Notes under the pieces: model-generated | Databases searched by the model: none | Seen by the model: the letters and a program-made list of their open reading frames with translations, nothing else | Told to the model about the DNA's origin: nothing | Assembly (NCBI GenBank): GCA_934589675.1 | Contig: CAKTOF010000010.1 | Location: 1-64,000 of the forward strand | Origin: an uncultured Oscillospiraceae bacterium | GTDB lineage: Bacteria > Bacillota > Clostridia > Oscillospirales > Oscillospiraceae | Direction of reading: 5' to 3' | Length of the DNA: 64,000 nucleotides | Program-made: the position numbers and the translations under genes | Shown here: in pieces, positions 41,038 to 49,694 of the stretch | Layout of the letters: each line of letters opens with the position of its first letter | Numbering within the stretch: the first letter of the stretch is position 1

Positions 41038-41724
41038 TCAGGCGTTCTCTTCCGGCGGTAATTCACTCTGAACACGGATACCCGTGATCGAGTACTCGAC
41101 CCATTCGGCGATGTTCGTGGCGTGGTCGCCGATGCGCTCGAAGTATTTTGCGACCATGAGAAGGTCGAGGTATAATTCGCCGTTTTCCGCGTCCGCTGCG
41201 ACGAGCGAGATGAGCTCGCTCTTGACGTCCGTGAACAGCTTGTCGACGACGTCGTCGTAGTCGATGACCGCGCGGGCAAGCTCTAAGTCCTTGCGCACGA
41301 AGGAGTCCACGGCGTCGGAGACCATCTTGATCGTCTCGCGCGCCATCTGGCGCAGGTGGATGCGGTGGCGCAGGTTGCCCTTTTTGATAAAGCCCGTGAG
41401 GTCGGCGATGTCGGAGGCCTGGTCGCCGATGCGCTCCATGTCCGAGATCATCTTCAGCGCGGAGGAAATAACGCGCAGGTCGCGCGCGACGGGCTGCTGC
41501 TGCAGCAGCAGCTTCATGCAAAGATCCTCGATGTCGCGCTCCTTGTGGTCGATCTCGCTGTCGATCTCGTAGACGTGCGCGCGCAGCGCGGCGTCGCCCT
41601 CGCCGTCGGGCGCTTCGTCCATGAGCGCCTGCACGCTGGAGGAGATGGCCTCCTCGCACAGCGCGCCCATCGTGATGAGCTGGTTGCTCAGCTCCGTGAG
41701 CTGGGCGTCAAAGCGGTTTCGCAT
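41038..41724 (-). CDS. phoU: Phosphate signalling regulator PhoU
   Basis: 228 residues, all helical, two PhoU repeats (KERDIEDLCMKLLLQQQPVA with DLRVISSALKMISDMERIGD and the paired segment YDDVVDKLFTDVKSELISL...KYFERIGDHATNIAEWV). The E(R/K)IGDxxxxI metal-binding motif appears in both halves. PhoU links the Pst transporter to the PhoR kinase and lowers the response when phosphate is plentiful. It follows pstB by one base and ends the operon. Confidence 0.93.
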   Translation of the reverse strand: MRNRFDAQLTELSNQLITMGALCEEAISSSVQALMDEAPDGEGDAALRAHVYEIDSEIDHKERDIEDLCMKLLLQQQPVARDLRVISSALKMISDMERIGDQASDIADLTGFIKKGNLRHRIHLRQMARETIKMVSDAVDSFVRKDLELARAVIDYDDVVDKLFTDVKSELISLVAADAENGELYLDLLMVAKYFERIGDHATNIAEWVEYSITGIRVQSELPPEENA

Positions 41725-41725
41725 T

Positions 41726-42487
41726 TTAACCGAACCTCCCTGTGATGTAATCCTCCGTGCGCTTGTCCTGCGGCAGCGAGAACAGCTTCTCCGTCGGGCC
41801 GTACTCGACGAGCTCGCCGAGCAGGAAGAACGCCGTCTTGTCTGAGATGCGCGCGGCCTGCTGCATGTTGTGCGTGACCATGACGATCGTGTAGGTCTCC
41901 TTCAGCTCCATGGCGAGGTCCTCGATGCGCGAGGTCGAGATGGGGTCGAGCGCGCTCGTCGGCTCGTCCATGAGCAGCACCTCCGGCTCGACGGCGAGCG
42001 CGCGCGCGATGCAAAGCCGCTGCTGCTGGCCGCCGGACAGGCCGAGGGCGCTCTTTTTCAGGCGGTCCTTGACCTCGTCCCAGATGGCCGCGCCGCGAAG
42101 CGATTTTTCGACGATCTCGTCGAGCTGCGTGCGGCTGCGGACGCCGTGCGTGCGCGGGCCGTAGGCGATGTTGTCGTAGATGCTCATGGGGAAGGGGTTC
42201 GGCTTCTGGAACACCATGCCGATCTGGCGGCGCAGCGCCGTCGTGTCGACGGCCGGCGCGTAGATGTCCTCGCCGTGGTAGAGCACCTGACCGTCGATGC
42301 GGACGTTTTTCACAAGGTCGTTCATGCGGTCGAGCGTCTTGAGGAACGTCGATTTGCCGCAGCCGGACGGGCCGATGAGCGCGGTGATGCCGTGCGCGTC
42401 GATGTCCATGCTGATGTCCTTGAGGGCGTGGTGGTCGCCGTAGTAGAGATTCAGGCCCTTGGCCTGCAAAATCGGAGTATCCGCCAT
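41726..42487 (-). CDS. pstB: Phosphate ABC transporter ATP-binding protein PstB
   Basis: 253 residues. Walker A GPSGCGKST, signature LSGGQQQR and Walker B VLLMDEPTSALD are intact, and FQKPNPFPMSIYDNIAYGPR is specific to PstB. I prefer the second ATG (42487) because it is 9 bases from GGGAG, whereas the first (42496) touches it. The gene overlaps the end of pstA. It powers phosphate uptake with PstS, PstC and PstA. Confidence 0.95.
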   Translation of the reverse strand: MADTPILQAKGLNLYYGDHHALKDISMDIDAHGITALIGPSGCGKSTFLKTLDRMNDLVKNVRIDGQVLYHGEDIYAPAVDTTALRRQIGMVFQKPNPFPMSIYDNIAYGPRTHGVRSRTQLDEIVEKSLRGAAIWDEVKDRLKKSALGLSGGQQQRLCIARALAVEPEVLLMDEPTSALDPISTSRIEDLAMELKETYTIVMVTHNMQQAARISDKTAFFLLGELVEYGPTEKLFSLPQDKRTEDYITGRFG

Positions 42488-42488
42488 A

Positions 42489-43409
42489 TCATTCATCTCC
42501 CGCTTTGTTTTTTCCGAGCTTTTTTCCGGCGAGCTTCGCCAGAAGGTTGATGAGCAGCGTCAGGATCATGAGCACGGACGCGACCGTGAAGGCAAGATCG
42601 TAGTTGGCGCGCTCTTTTGCGTAGACGTACAGCGCGACGGTCAGCGTCGCACCCGAGCTGGCCGTGAGGCCCTTCCAGGTGCGGGGCAGCGAGTGGACGT
42701 TGAAAAAGTCCTGCATGCTCGTGCCGATGCCGGCCGTGAACATCAATACGGCGCTCTCGCCGACGATGCGGCCGACGGCGAGGATGCAGCCGGTCACGAT
42801 GCCGTCGACCGTGCAGGGCAGCACGATCGTCCGGATGACGCGCCAGCGGCCTGCGCCGAGCGCGAGCGCGCCCTCGCGGTAGCTCTGCGGGACGGTCTTG
42901 AGCGACTCCTGCGTCGTGCGGATGATGGTCGGAAGCGTCATCATCACGAGCGTGAGCGAGCCGGCCAGAAGCGTCTTCTGAAGGCTTAAAAACTGGCAGA
43001 AGAACAAAACGCCGACGAGCGCGTACAGGATGGACGGGATGCCCGAGAGCGTCTCCGTGGCAAACTCGATGGCCGAGACGAGGCGGTGGTTCGACGCGTA
43101 CTCATGGAGGTAAATGGCCGCGCCGACGCCGAGCGGCAATATGAGCAGCAGCGTCACGACGATGACGTACACCGTGTTTTTCATGGCCGGCAGAATGCCG
43201 TCCGTCCCGGCCAGAACGCTCTCCTGCGACGTGAGGAACTCCCAGCTCAGGTTCGGAAGTCCGCGGCAGAAGATGTACCCGACGAGAAAGACGAGCAGCG
43301 CGCAAACGGCCGCGGCCGAAAGGTACAAAAGCGTGCGCATGACGATGTCGTACACGCGCCGGCGCACGGGCAGGCCGCGCGTCAGCAGGGATTTTTCCGG
43401 ATTTGCCAT
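42489..43409 (-). CDS. pstA: Phosphate ABC transporter permease PstA
   Basis: 306 residues with six membrane helices and the permease loop SYREGALALGAGRWRVIRTI. The segment FATETLSGIPSILYALVGVL is typical of PstA. GGGAGG precedes the ATG, which begins 3 bases after the pstC stop. It forms the channel with PstC. Confidence 0.93.
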   Translation of the reverse strand: MANPEKSLLTRGLPVRRRVYDIVMRTLLYLSAAAVCALLVFLVGYIFCRGLPNLSWEFLTSQESVLAGTDGILPAMKNTVYVIVVTLLLILPLGVGAAIYLHEYASNHRLVSAIEFATETLSGIPSILYALVGVLFFCQFLSLQKTLLAGSLTLVMMTLPTIIRTTQESLKTVPQSYREGALALGAGRWRVIRTIVLPCTVDGIVTGCILAVGRIVGESAVLMFTAGIGTSMQDFFNVHSLPRTWKGLTASSGATLTVALYVYAKERANYDLAFTVASVLMILTLLINLLAKLAGKKLGKNKAGDE

Positions 43410-43412
43410 CGC

Positions 43413-44327
43413 TCACGCCTCCCGGTTCCGCTTCAAAAACGTGCCCAGCAGGACGTTGATGAGCATGATAAAAAGAAACAGCACAAGGCCGATGGAGAAG
43501 AGCGCGTTGCGCTGGAGCGTGCCGACGCCGGCGTAGCTCATCTCGCTGGCGATGGCCGTCGTGAGGAATTTGACGCTCTTCAGGAGCGACGGCATATTGG
43601 CCACGTTGCCCGCGACCATCAGGATCGCCATGGCCTCGCCGATGGCGCGGCCGACACCGAGCACGACGGCCGCGGCGATGCCGCTGCTCGCGGCCTTGGC
43701 CGAGACGCGGAAGTACGTCTCGATCTCCGTCGCGCCGAGCGCGAGACTCGCCTCCTCATACTCCCGCGGCACGGCGCGCAGCGCCGTCTCGCTCACGGAG
43801 ACGATGGACGGCAGGATCATAATGGCCAGCACGATGATCGCGGCGAGCAGGCTGTCGCCCGCGACGAGGCCGAAGCCGTCCTTGATGATGGGCACGAGCA
43901 CGATCATGCCGACAAGGCCGTACACGACCGAGGGGATGCCCGCGAGCAGGTCGACGACCGCGCTCACCGCCGCGCCGAGCTTCGGCGGGGCGACCTTCGC
44001 GAGGAACACGGCCATCAGAAAGCCGATCGGCACGCCGATGAGCACGGCGCCGGCCGTGCCGTAGATGCTCGTGAGGATGAACGGCAGAATGCCGAACTGT
44101 GGGTTTTCCTTGTTCGTGGACGCCCATGTCTTTCCAAACAGGAACTCCTTCAGCCCGATCTCCCGGATGGCCGGAAGGCCGGAGATGATGAGGTAGACCG
44201 TGATGAGCAGCACGAACGCGATGGCGATGAAGCCGCAGATGGAGAAGAGAAGGTGCATGGCGCGCTCGAGCGCGTTTTTTGCGGCGCGGCGCTTTGTGCC
44301 GGTCAGCACGGCAGAGGGGCCAGACAT
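43413..44327 (-). CDS. pstC: Phosphate ABC transporter permease PstC
   Basis: 304 residues, six membrane helices, with YEEASLALGATEIETYFRVS as permease loop and ISGLPAIREIGLKEFLFGKT as the external segment typical of PstC. AAAGGAGGAAT precedes the ATG. It is normally directly behind pstS; here a 618-base gap with repeats separates them. Confidence 0.93.
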   Translation of the reverse strand: MSGPSAVLTGTKRRAAKNALERAMHLLFSICGFIAIAFVLLITVYLIISGLPAIREIGLKEFLFGKTWASTNKENPQFGILPFILTSIYGTAGAVLIGVPIGFLMAVFLAKVAPPKLGAAVSAVVDLLAGIPSVVYGLVGMIVLVPIIKDGFGLVAGDSLLAAIIVLAIMILPSIVSVSETALRAVPREYEEASLALGATEIETYFRVSAKAASSGIAAAVVLGVGRAIGEAMAILMVAGNVANMPSLLKSVKFLTTAIASEMSYAGVGTLQRNALFSIGLVLFLFIMLINVLLGTFLKRNREA

Positions 44328-44388
44328 CGGGATTCCTCCTTTTGGGTGGGATGAGGGGGTGATTTTGGCGCGGTGGAATAGAGGGTCG

Positions 44389-44872
44389 CGCCAAAGCCTC
44401 CCCTGAAAGGGGAGGTGGCACGCCGTCAGGCGTGACGGAGAGGTGAGGGTGGAGGGTTTGATGTGCAGTATCGTGGGTGCACAGGAAATTTGCGGGCTTC
44501 ACCTCTCAGTCGCCTCCGGCGACAGCTCCCCTTTCAGGGGAGCCCTTCGGAAGGCGCATTCCGCAATGGGCGCGGTGCAACCGTTCCGCCGCAGTCGTGT
44601 CTTCTTGTAGGGGCGGATATCATCCGCCCACAAGGCCGATTGCGGCACGCAAAAACGAAAACACGCGTCATCCTGAGCGGAGCGAAGCGGAGTCGAAGGA
44701 TCTTGCCGGTTGCGGTGGTCTTTTGTTCTGTTCCGGCGCTGGAAATAACCGATGCCATACCGCAATCGGAAAGACCCTTCGACTTCGCTCAGGGTGACAG
44801 GTCTTATTGGGCGGCTTCCGCAATCGGCGCGTCCCACCGGCGGGATGGGGTCATCCCGCCCTACGGCGCGTC
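44389..44872. repeat. Composite intergenic repeat cluster 5, inside the pst operon
   Basis: No gene lies between pstS and pstC. Modules in order: CCTCCCCTGAAAGGGGAGGT (44389-44445), the CAGTCGCCTCCGGCGACAG unit (44499-44555), GTAGGGGCGGATATCATCCG (44610-44640), the full 135-base inverted repeat (44667-44801), and GCGGGATGGGGTCATCCCGC (44838-44872). All must be transcribed if pstSCAB-phoU is one operon. Confidence 0.8.
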
Positions 44873-44903
44873 CTCAGCTGCGCCCTCCCGGGGATACGAC
44901 CGC

Positions 44904-44936
44904 GCAGGCTCCCGGCTGGGAGCCTGCGGATTTTTT
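44904..44936 (+). terminator. Hairpin with plus-strand T-run behind pstS
   Basis: GCAGGCTCCC-GGCT-GGGAGCCTGC (44904-44927) followed by six T on the plus strand. On the minus (pst) strand it is a stable hairpin without a U-tract, so it would protect the pstS mRNA end rather than stop transcription. Confidence 0.6.
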
Positions 44937-44945
44937 GGCCTGCGC

Positions 44946-45878
44946 TCAGCCGTTGGCGGCAACTGCGCCGGCGGCGGCGATGATCTCCGCGACATCCGCG
45001 CTCATCGCGTAGTCGAGGAAGGCCTGTGCGACGGGGGAAAGCTCCGTGCCGTCCTTCGTGACCATGACGAACGGGCGCTGGATGGTGTAGCTGCCGTCCT
45101 TGACGGTATCCTCGGTGCACGCGACGCCGCCGACCTTCACGGCCTTGACCTGGTCGCCGACCGCGGAGAGGGAGGCATAGCCGATGGCGTTCGGGTTGCC
45201 GGCGACCGAGCCGATGACGTCGCCCGTGGAGGAGTACTCGTTGGTGTAGGCGCAGGCATCCTCGACGCCGACGATCTCTTCAAACGCGCCGCGTGTGCCG
45301 GAGCCGGCCTCGCGGCCGTAGACGGCGATGTCGAGATCCTCGCCGCCAAGCTCGGACCAGTTTTTGATCTCACCGGTGAAGATCTTCGCGATCTGCTCGG
45401 TCGTGAGGTCGTCGACGGGGTTTTCGGGGCTCACAACGATGGCCACGCCGTCGAGCGCGACAATGTTGGCGACGGCGCCGCTCGCCGTTTCCTCGTCCTT
45501 GAGCTCGCGGCTGGACAGGCCGATGTCGGCCGTGCCGCTGACGGCGGCCTCAATGCCGGAGCCGGAGCCGGTGGCGCTGTAGTTGACCGTCACGTCCGGG
45601 TTTTCCTGCATGAACGACTCGGCGAGGGCCTTGATGACCTTCTCCATGGACGTCGAGCCGTCCGTGTTCACAACGCCGGACAGCTCCGTCGGCTCGTCGG
45701 CCTTGGCAGCGTCGCCTTCTGCGGTGTCATCCTTTGCGGCGGTCTGCGTCGTTGCAGCCGGAGCGGACGTGTCGTCCTTTTTTGTATCGGTGGTGTCCTT
45801 CGCGCCGCAGGCGGTCAGCGCCGCGAGCAGCAGGGCTGCGGTCAGGCCGCCGGCCAGAAGCTTTTTGAGTGTTTTCAT
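44946..45878 (-). CDS. pstS: Phosphate-binding lipoprotein PstS
   Basis: 310 residues. The signal peptide ends in the lipobox LTAC, so the mature protein is lipid-anchored outside the membrane. A Thr/Asp/Ala-rich spacer follows, then the binding fold with GSTSMEKVIKALAESF, NYSATGSGSGIEAAVSGTAD and YGREAGSGTRGAFEE, the phosphate-binding loops. It captures phosphate for PstCAB. Its promoter carries three PhoP-box-like repeats. Confidence 0.95.
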   Translation of the reverse strand: MKTLKKLLAGGLTAALLLAALTACGAKDTTDTKKDDTSAPAATTQTAAKDDTAEGDAAKADEPTELSGVVNTDGSTSMEKVIKALAESFMQENPDVTVNYSATGSGSGIEAAVSGTADIGLSSRELKDEETASGAVANIVALDGVAIVVSPENPVDDLTTEQIAKIFTGEIKNWSELGGEDLDIAVYGREAGSGTRGAFEEIVGVEDACAYTNEYSSTGDVIGSVAGNPNAIGYASLSAVGDQVKAVKVGGVACTEDTVKDGSYTIQRPFVMVTKDGTELSPVAQAFLDYAMSADVAEIIAAAGAVAANG

Positions 45879-45931
45879 TGATTTGATCTCCTTTTTGATC
45901 TTGTTTGTATGGATTTCTGATCACGCTTTGC

Positions 45932-45986
45932 AGTATACGGGCCAACTGTAAAATCCCAAATCCCGGCAGAGTTAAATCAATGTGAA
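45932..45986 (-). promoter_or_regulatory. PhoP-box promoter of pstS
   Basis: On the minus strand TTCACA (45986-45981), 5 bases, TTAACT (45975-45970), 17 bases, TTTACA (45952-45947), 9 bases, then -10 TATACT (45937-45932). Confidence 0.8.
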
Positions 45987-46033
45987 GTTTTTTCCCTTCA
46001 TATTAAGCGCGCGTAAAGCGCGCGCCGGCACAG

Positions 46034-46069
46034 AAAAAAAGCCCCGGCGCAGCCGAGGCCGCGCCGGGG
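46034..46069 (-). terminator. Terminator of phoPR
   Basis: CCCCGGCGC (46042-46050) pairs with GCGCCGGGG (46061-46069), followed by seven T on the minus strand. Confidence 0.85.
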
Positions 46070-46094
46070 AAAGAGAGAAGAGAAACGAGCAGAT

Positions 46095-47744
46095 TCAGAA
46101 TGTGACAGTGATCGTCGTGCCCTCGCCGGGCACGCTTGAAAGGTCAATTTTCGCGCCGAGAAACTGCGCCGCGTGCTTGACGATGGAAAGGCCGAGCCCC
46201 GTGCCGCCGATGCTCTTCGAGTGGCTCTTGTCCACGCGGTAAAACCGCTCGAACACGCGGTCTTGCGCCTCGCGCGGGATGCCGATGCCGGTGTCCGCGA
46301 CGGTAAGGCGCGCATGGCCGTCCGCGTTTTCCAGCGTGACGGTCACGCTGCCGCCGGGCTTGTTGTACTTGATGGCGTTGTCGCAGAGGTTGTAGATGAG
46401 CTCCTCGACGATCTGCCGCGGGGCGGTGATCTCCTCGTGCGAGCCGGAAAGATCGAGCGTCACGCCCGCCTTTTCGGCCGCGTCGCCGAGGTAGCCGAGC
46501 ACGCTGCCGGCGAGGTCATAGAGGTCGATGTCCGTTTTTTCCGGCTCAAAGCCCGCCTCGTCGAGGCGCGAGAGGCGGATGATGTCCTCGACGAGCGAAA
46601 TGAGCCGGCGGGACTCCTTGTAAATGTCACCTGCGAACTCGCGCGACTCCTTTTTGCCGACGAGGCCGTCCTTCATGAGCTCGGCAAAGCCGGAGATGGA
46701 CGTGAGCGGCGTTTTGAGCTCGTGCGAGACATTCGCCGTGAACTCGCGGCGCAGCTCGTCGCGCTGCTCACGCTCGGTGACGTCCAAAATCATCAGCACC
46801 GCGCCCGTGACCTGCCCGTTTGCCGTGACGGGGTTGCCGAGCAGCTGATACGTCCGCTCGGAGAGCGTCATGAGCGCCTCGGTGTGCTCGCCGGCGAGCG
46901 CGGCTTCGACGGCCTCGCGGAATTCGCGGCTGCGGCCGAACAGCAGCACGCTGCCCGCCTCGGCCTTCGGCGGCTCCGCGCCTAAAATGCGCAGCGCGCT
47001 GGAGTTGTACGACAGGACGCTGGCGCGGTTGTCGATGAGCAAAAAGCCCTCGCTCATGTTCTCCGTGATGGCCGCAAACTCCCGCTGGCGGCGGCTGAGC
47101 TCGTCCATCTGCTGGCGGATGGTGAAATTCTGCTGGCGGATGCGCGTGAGCAGCGGGGCGAGCTCCTTGTATGGCTCGCCGAGCGCCGGATGGTCGAGGT
47201 CGAGCTCGTTGATGGGCTTGACGATGCGCCGGGCCAGCCGCGAGGCCAGAAGCCCCGCCAGAACGAGCGCGATCACCAGGATCCATAAGATCGGCGTGAG
47301 CATCCCAAAAAGCAGCGACGCGACCGTGTTCTGCACGCACGCCACGCGCACGACGTCGCCGCCCGGCAGGCGCAGCGCGTAGTAGAGCGTCTTGGCCATG
47401 TAGACCTGCGAAAAGTGCGAGGATCTGCCCGTGCCGGTCTCGAGCGCCTCGGCGATCTCCTCGCGGTCGGCGTGGTTCGGCATGGCGGCCGCGTCGGCGT
47501 CCGTGTCGTAGAGCACGGTGCCGTCCGGCGAGACGAGCGTCAGGCGGTTTTCGGTGTCCAGCGCCTCCAGATAGCGCGTGCCGGACAGCTCGATGCCCTG
47601 CGCGGCCAGAAGCGCCTCGCCGGCCAGCTCGCCGTAGACCTGCTGCTCAAAATACGAATAGAGCACGCCGAGAAACATCGCCGTGCAGAGAATGATGCAG
47701 AATACTACGATCAGAACGGTGTTCTGGAAAATCTTCGTCGTCAT
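46095..47744 (-). CDS. phoR: Phosphate sensor histidine kinase PhoR
   Basis: 549 residues. Two membrane helices enclose an extracytoplasmic domain (about 30-150), followed by a HAMP-like linker and a PAS domain (about 230-330). The kinase has the H box VSHELKTPLTSISGFAELM, N box YNLCDNAIKYN, and G boxes DTGIGIPREAQ and GGTGLGLSIVKH. Next to the pst genes and with its partner regulator upstream, it is the phosphate-starvation sensor. The ATG overlaps the regulator stop (ATGA). Confidence 0.9.
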   Translation of the reverse strand: MTTKIFQNTVLIVVFCIILCTAMFLGVLYSYFEQQVYGELAGEALLAAQGIELSGTRYLEALDTENRLTLVSPDGTVLYDTDADAAAMPNHADREEIAEALETGTGRSSHFSQVYMAKTLYYALRLPGGDVVRVACVQNTVASLLFGMLTPILWILVIALVLAGLLASRLARRIVKPINELDLDHPALGEPYKELAPLLTRIRQQNFTIRQQMDELSRRQREFAAITENMSEGFLLIDNRASVLSYNSSALRILGAEPPKAEAGSVLLFGRSREFREAVEAALAGEHTEALMTLSERTYQLLGNPVTANGQVTGAVLMILDVTEREQRDELRREFTANVSHELKTPLTSISGFAELMKDGLVGKKESREFAGDIYKESRRLISLVEDIIRLSRLDEAGFEPEKTDIDLYDLAGSVLGYLGDAAEKAGVTLDLSGSHEEITAPRQIVEELIYNLCDNAIKYNKPGGSVTVTLENADGHARLTVADTGIGIPREAQDRVFERFYRVDKSHSKSIGGTGLGLSIVKHAAQFLGAKIDLSSVPGEGTTITVTF

Positions 47745-48415
47745 ACGCCGGCTCCGACCTTGTAGCCGACGCCGCGGACGGTCTCAATGCAGTTGCCGGC
47801 CGCGCCGAGCTTCTGGCGCAGTGTGCGCACGTGCACATCCACGGTACGACTCTCTCCGTTGAACTCATAGCCCCACACGCGGTTTAACAGCTGGTCGCGC
47901 GTTAGGACGATGCCCTCGTTTTCCAGAAGCGTGCACAGCAGCTCAAATTCCTTGAGCGTCAGCGCGACGTCCGTCCCGTCCGCGCGCACAACGTGGCGCG
48001 CCGGGCAGACGTAGAGCGAGCCCAGACGGTACTCCGTCTCGCCGGGGGCGGTATCCGTGCGGCGCAAAAGCGCGCGCACCCGCGCGACGAGCTCCATCAT
48101 GCCGAACGGCTTGGCCAGATAATCGTCGGCGCCGGCGTCGAGGCCGACGACCTTGTCGAATTCTGTGTCCTTCGCCGTGAGCATCATGACCGGAATCCTC
48201 CGGAATGCGTGCCGCTCCCGGAGCTTGTGGAGGATGGCGAGGCCGTCCTCCTCGGGGAGCATGATGTCCAACAGGATGAGCTCCGGCTGCGCGGCATCCA
48301 TCGCGGGCCAGAACTCCGACGGGGCCGCGAAGCCTTTGGCCTCATAGCCCTGACTTGTGAGCGTGTAGACGACCAGTTTCCGGATGCTGTCGTCATCTTC
48401 AAGCAGATAGATCAT
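47741..48415 (-). CDS. phoP: Phosphate response regulator PhoP/PhoB
   Basis: 224 residues. Receiver domain with acidic pocket (EDDD), phosphoacceptor Asp in LILLDIMLPEEDGLAILHKL and Lys in MLTAKDTEFDKVVGLDAGAD. The C-terminal OmpR-type winged helix has LTLKEFELLCTLLENEGIVL and SRTVDVHVRTLRQKLG. AAGGAGG precedes the ATG. Its own promoter has PhoP boxes, so it should activate itself. Confidence 0.92.
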   Translation of the reverse strand: MIYLLEDDDSIRKLVVYTLTSQGYEAKGFAAPSEFWPAMDAAQPELILLDIMLPEEDGLAILHKLRERHAFRRIPVMMLTAKDTEFDKVVGLDAGADDYLAKPFGMMELVARVRALLRRTDTAPGETEYRLGSLYVCPARHVVRADGTDVALTLKEFELLCTLLENEGIVLTRDQLLNRVWGYEFNGESRTVDVHVRTLRQKLGAAGNCIETVRGVGYKVGAGV

Positions 48416-48444
48416 GTCGGTCGCCTCCTTATCTCATGGCTACC

Positions 48445-48499
48445 AGTATAAGCGGGCGTTGTAAAAAAGGAAACACTTGAAATGTAAAATCCGCGTAAA
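48445..48499 (-). promoter_or_regulatory. PhoP-box promoter of phoPR
   Basis: On the minus strand TTTACG (48499-48494), 5 bases, TTTACA (48488-48483), 17 bases, TTTACA (48465-48460), 9 bases, -10 TATACT (48450-48445). The outer box lies two bases from the stop of the MocR gene at 48501. Confidence 0.8.
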
Positions 48500-48500
48500 A

Positions 48501-49595
48501 TCACGCGCCGGACTGCCGCAGGCGGCGGCGGACGCGGTTTAAGTGCCGCTCGAAGCTGCCGCGGGCGATGAACTCGGCCAGCACATACTGCGAAAGCACC
48601 GGCACGGGGCAGGTGTAAAAGCCGAGCGTTTTTTCAAACCGGCCGACAAGCGAGTCCGGCAGAACCATGTAGCCCACGCGCAGCGCGGGCGAGAGGCTCT
48701 TGGAAAATGTGTTGAGATAGACGACCGACTGCCCACCGTCCATGGCGTAGAGCGTCTGGAGCGGCTTGCGGCCGAGGGAGAACTCCGAGTCGAAGTCGTC
48801 CTCGACGAGCCACGCGCTCCGCTCGCGCGCCCAGGCAAGGTACGCATAGCGCCGCGCGGCCGGCGCGCTTGCGCCTGTCGGGTAGGAGTGAAACGGCGTG
48901 ACGTGCAGCACGCGCGCGCGGCTAATTTCGAGCGACGCATCCGTGATGCCGTCCGGCCCGATGGGCAGAAATTCGCAGGTTGCGCCGTGCGCGCGGTAGA
49001 CATCGCGGATCTTCTCATACGACGGGTCCTCGAGCCCGTAGACGATGTCGCGCCCGAACAGCTGGACGATGAGCCCGTAGAGATATTCCGCGCCTGCGCC
49101 GACGACGATCTGCTCCGGCCGCACGGTCATGCCGCGATAGCGGGAGAGATAGCCCGAGAGCGCGTTGCGCAGCACGGCGCAGCCCATGCGCGGCGGCGCC
49201 TCCTGCAGGAGGCCGGGGCGGGCGGAGAGCATCTGCCGGTAGATGCGCGCGAGCGTCGCGTGCGGGAAGGCGCCGTCCGGCTCCGGCGCGGGCGGCTCCG
49301 GCTCCGGGCGCGGCAGGGCGGGCGCGCTCGCGCGCCCTGCCTGCCGGGGAAGCTCGAGCGCGCAGACGAAAAAGCCGCTGCGCGGCCGCGAAATGAGGTA
49401 GCCCTCGTCGGCGAGGCGGCCGTAGGCCGTCTCGACCGTGACGACGCTCACGCCGAGGTGCTCGGCAAGCGATCGCTTCGACGGCATCCGCTCGCCCGGG
49501 GCGAGCGCGCCGCGCACAATGTCGGCGCGGACGGCGGAGTAGAGCTGGTCGTATTTCGGAATGCCCGCGCTCGGGTCAAATTGGTAGGTAAGCAT
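48501..49595 (-). CDS. MocR-family regulator (GntR helix-turn-helix + aminotransferase fold)
   Basis: 364 residues. The GntR winged helix occupies about 1-75 (SKRSLAEHLGVSVVTVETAY), then comes a Pro-rich linker and a fold-type I aminotransferase domain from about 110, with the PLP lysine in NTFSKSLSPALRVGYM. It is shorter than the usual 450-500 residues, ending soon after the small domain begins. MocR proteins sense PLP or amino compounds; PdxR controls vitamin B6 supply. It is divergent from an ECF S component with direct repeats between, so it probably controls that gene. Confidence 0.82.
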   Translation of the reverse strand: MLTYQFDPSAGIPKYDQLYSAVRADIVRGALAPGERMPSKRSLAEHLGVSVVTVETAYGRLADEGYLISRPRSGFFVCALELPRQAGRASAPALPRPEPEPPAPEPDGAFPHATLARIYRQMLSARPGLLQEAPPRMGCAVLRNALSGYLSRYRGMTVRPEQIVVGAGAEYLYGLIVQLFGRDIVYGLEDPSYEKIRDVYRAHGATCEFLPIGPDGITDASLEISRARVLHVTPFHSYPTGASAPAARRYAYLAWARERSAWLVEDDFDSEFSLGRKPLQTLYAMDGGQSVVYLNTFSKSLSPALRVGYMVLPDSLVGRFEKTLGFYTCPVPVLSQYVLAEFIARGSFERHLNRVRRRLRQSGA

Positions 49596-49621
49596 GATCT
49601 GACCTCATGAAAAATATATGT

Positions 49622-49658
49622 TCTGGCTCTTTTTATCAAGCCAATCTGGCGGTATCAT
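49622..49658 (+). promoter_or_regulatory. Direct-repeat operator between MocR and ECF S genes
   Basis: TCTGGCT (49622-49628) and TCTGGCG (49645-49651) are spaced 23 bases apart, about two helical turns, and also enclose TGGCT...AGCCA. TATCAT (49653-49658) is the likely -10 of the ECF gene. MocR/PdxR proteins bind spaced direct repeats. Confidence 0.55.
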
Positions 49659-49694
49659 AGCTCCATTCCAGAGAAAAAGCAAGAGGGTGTCACA

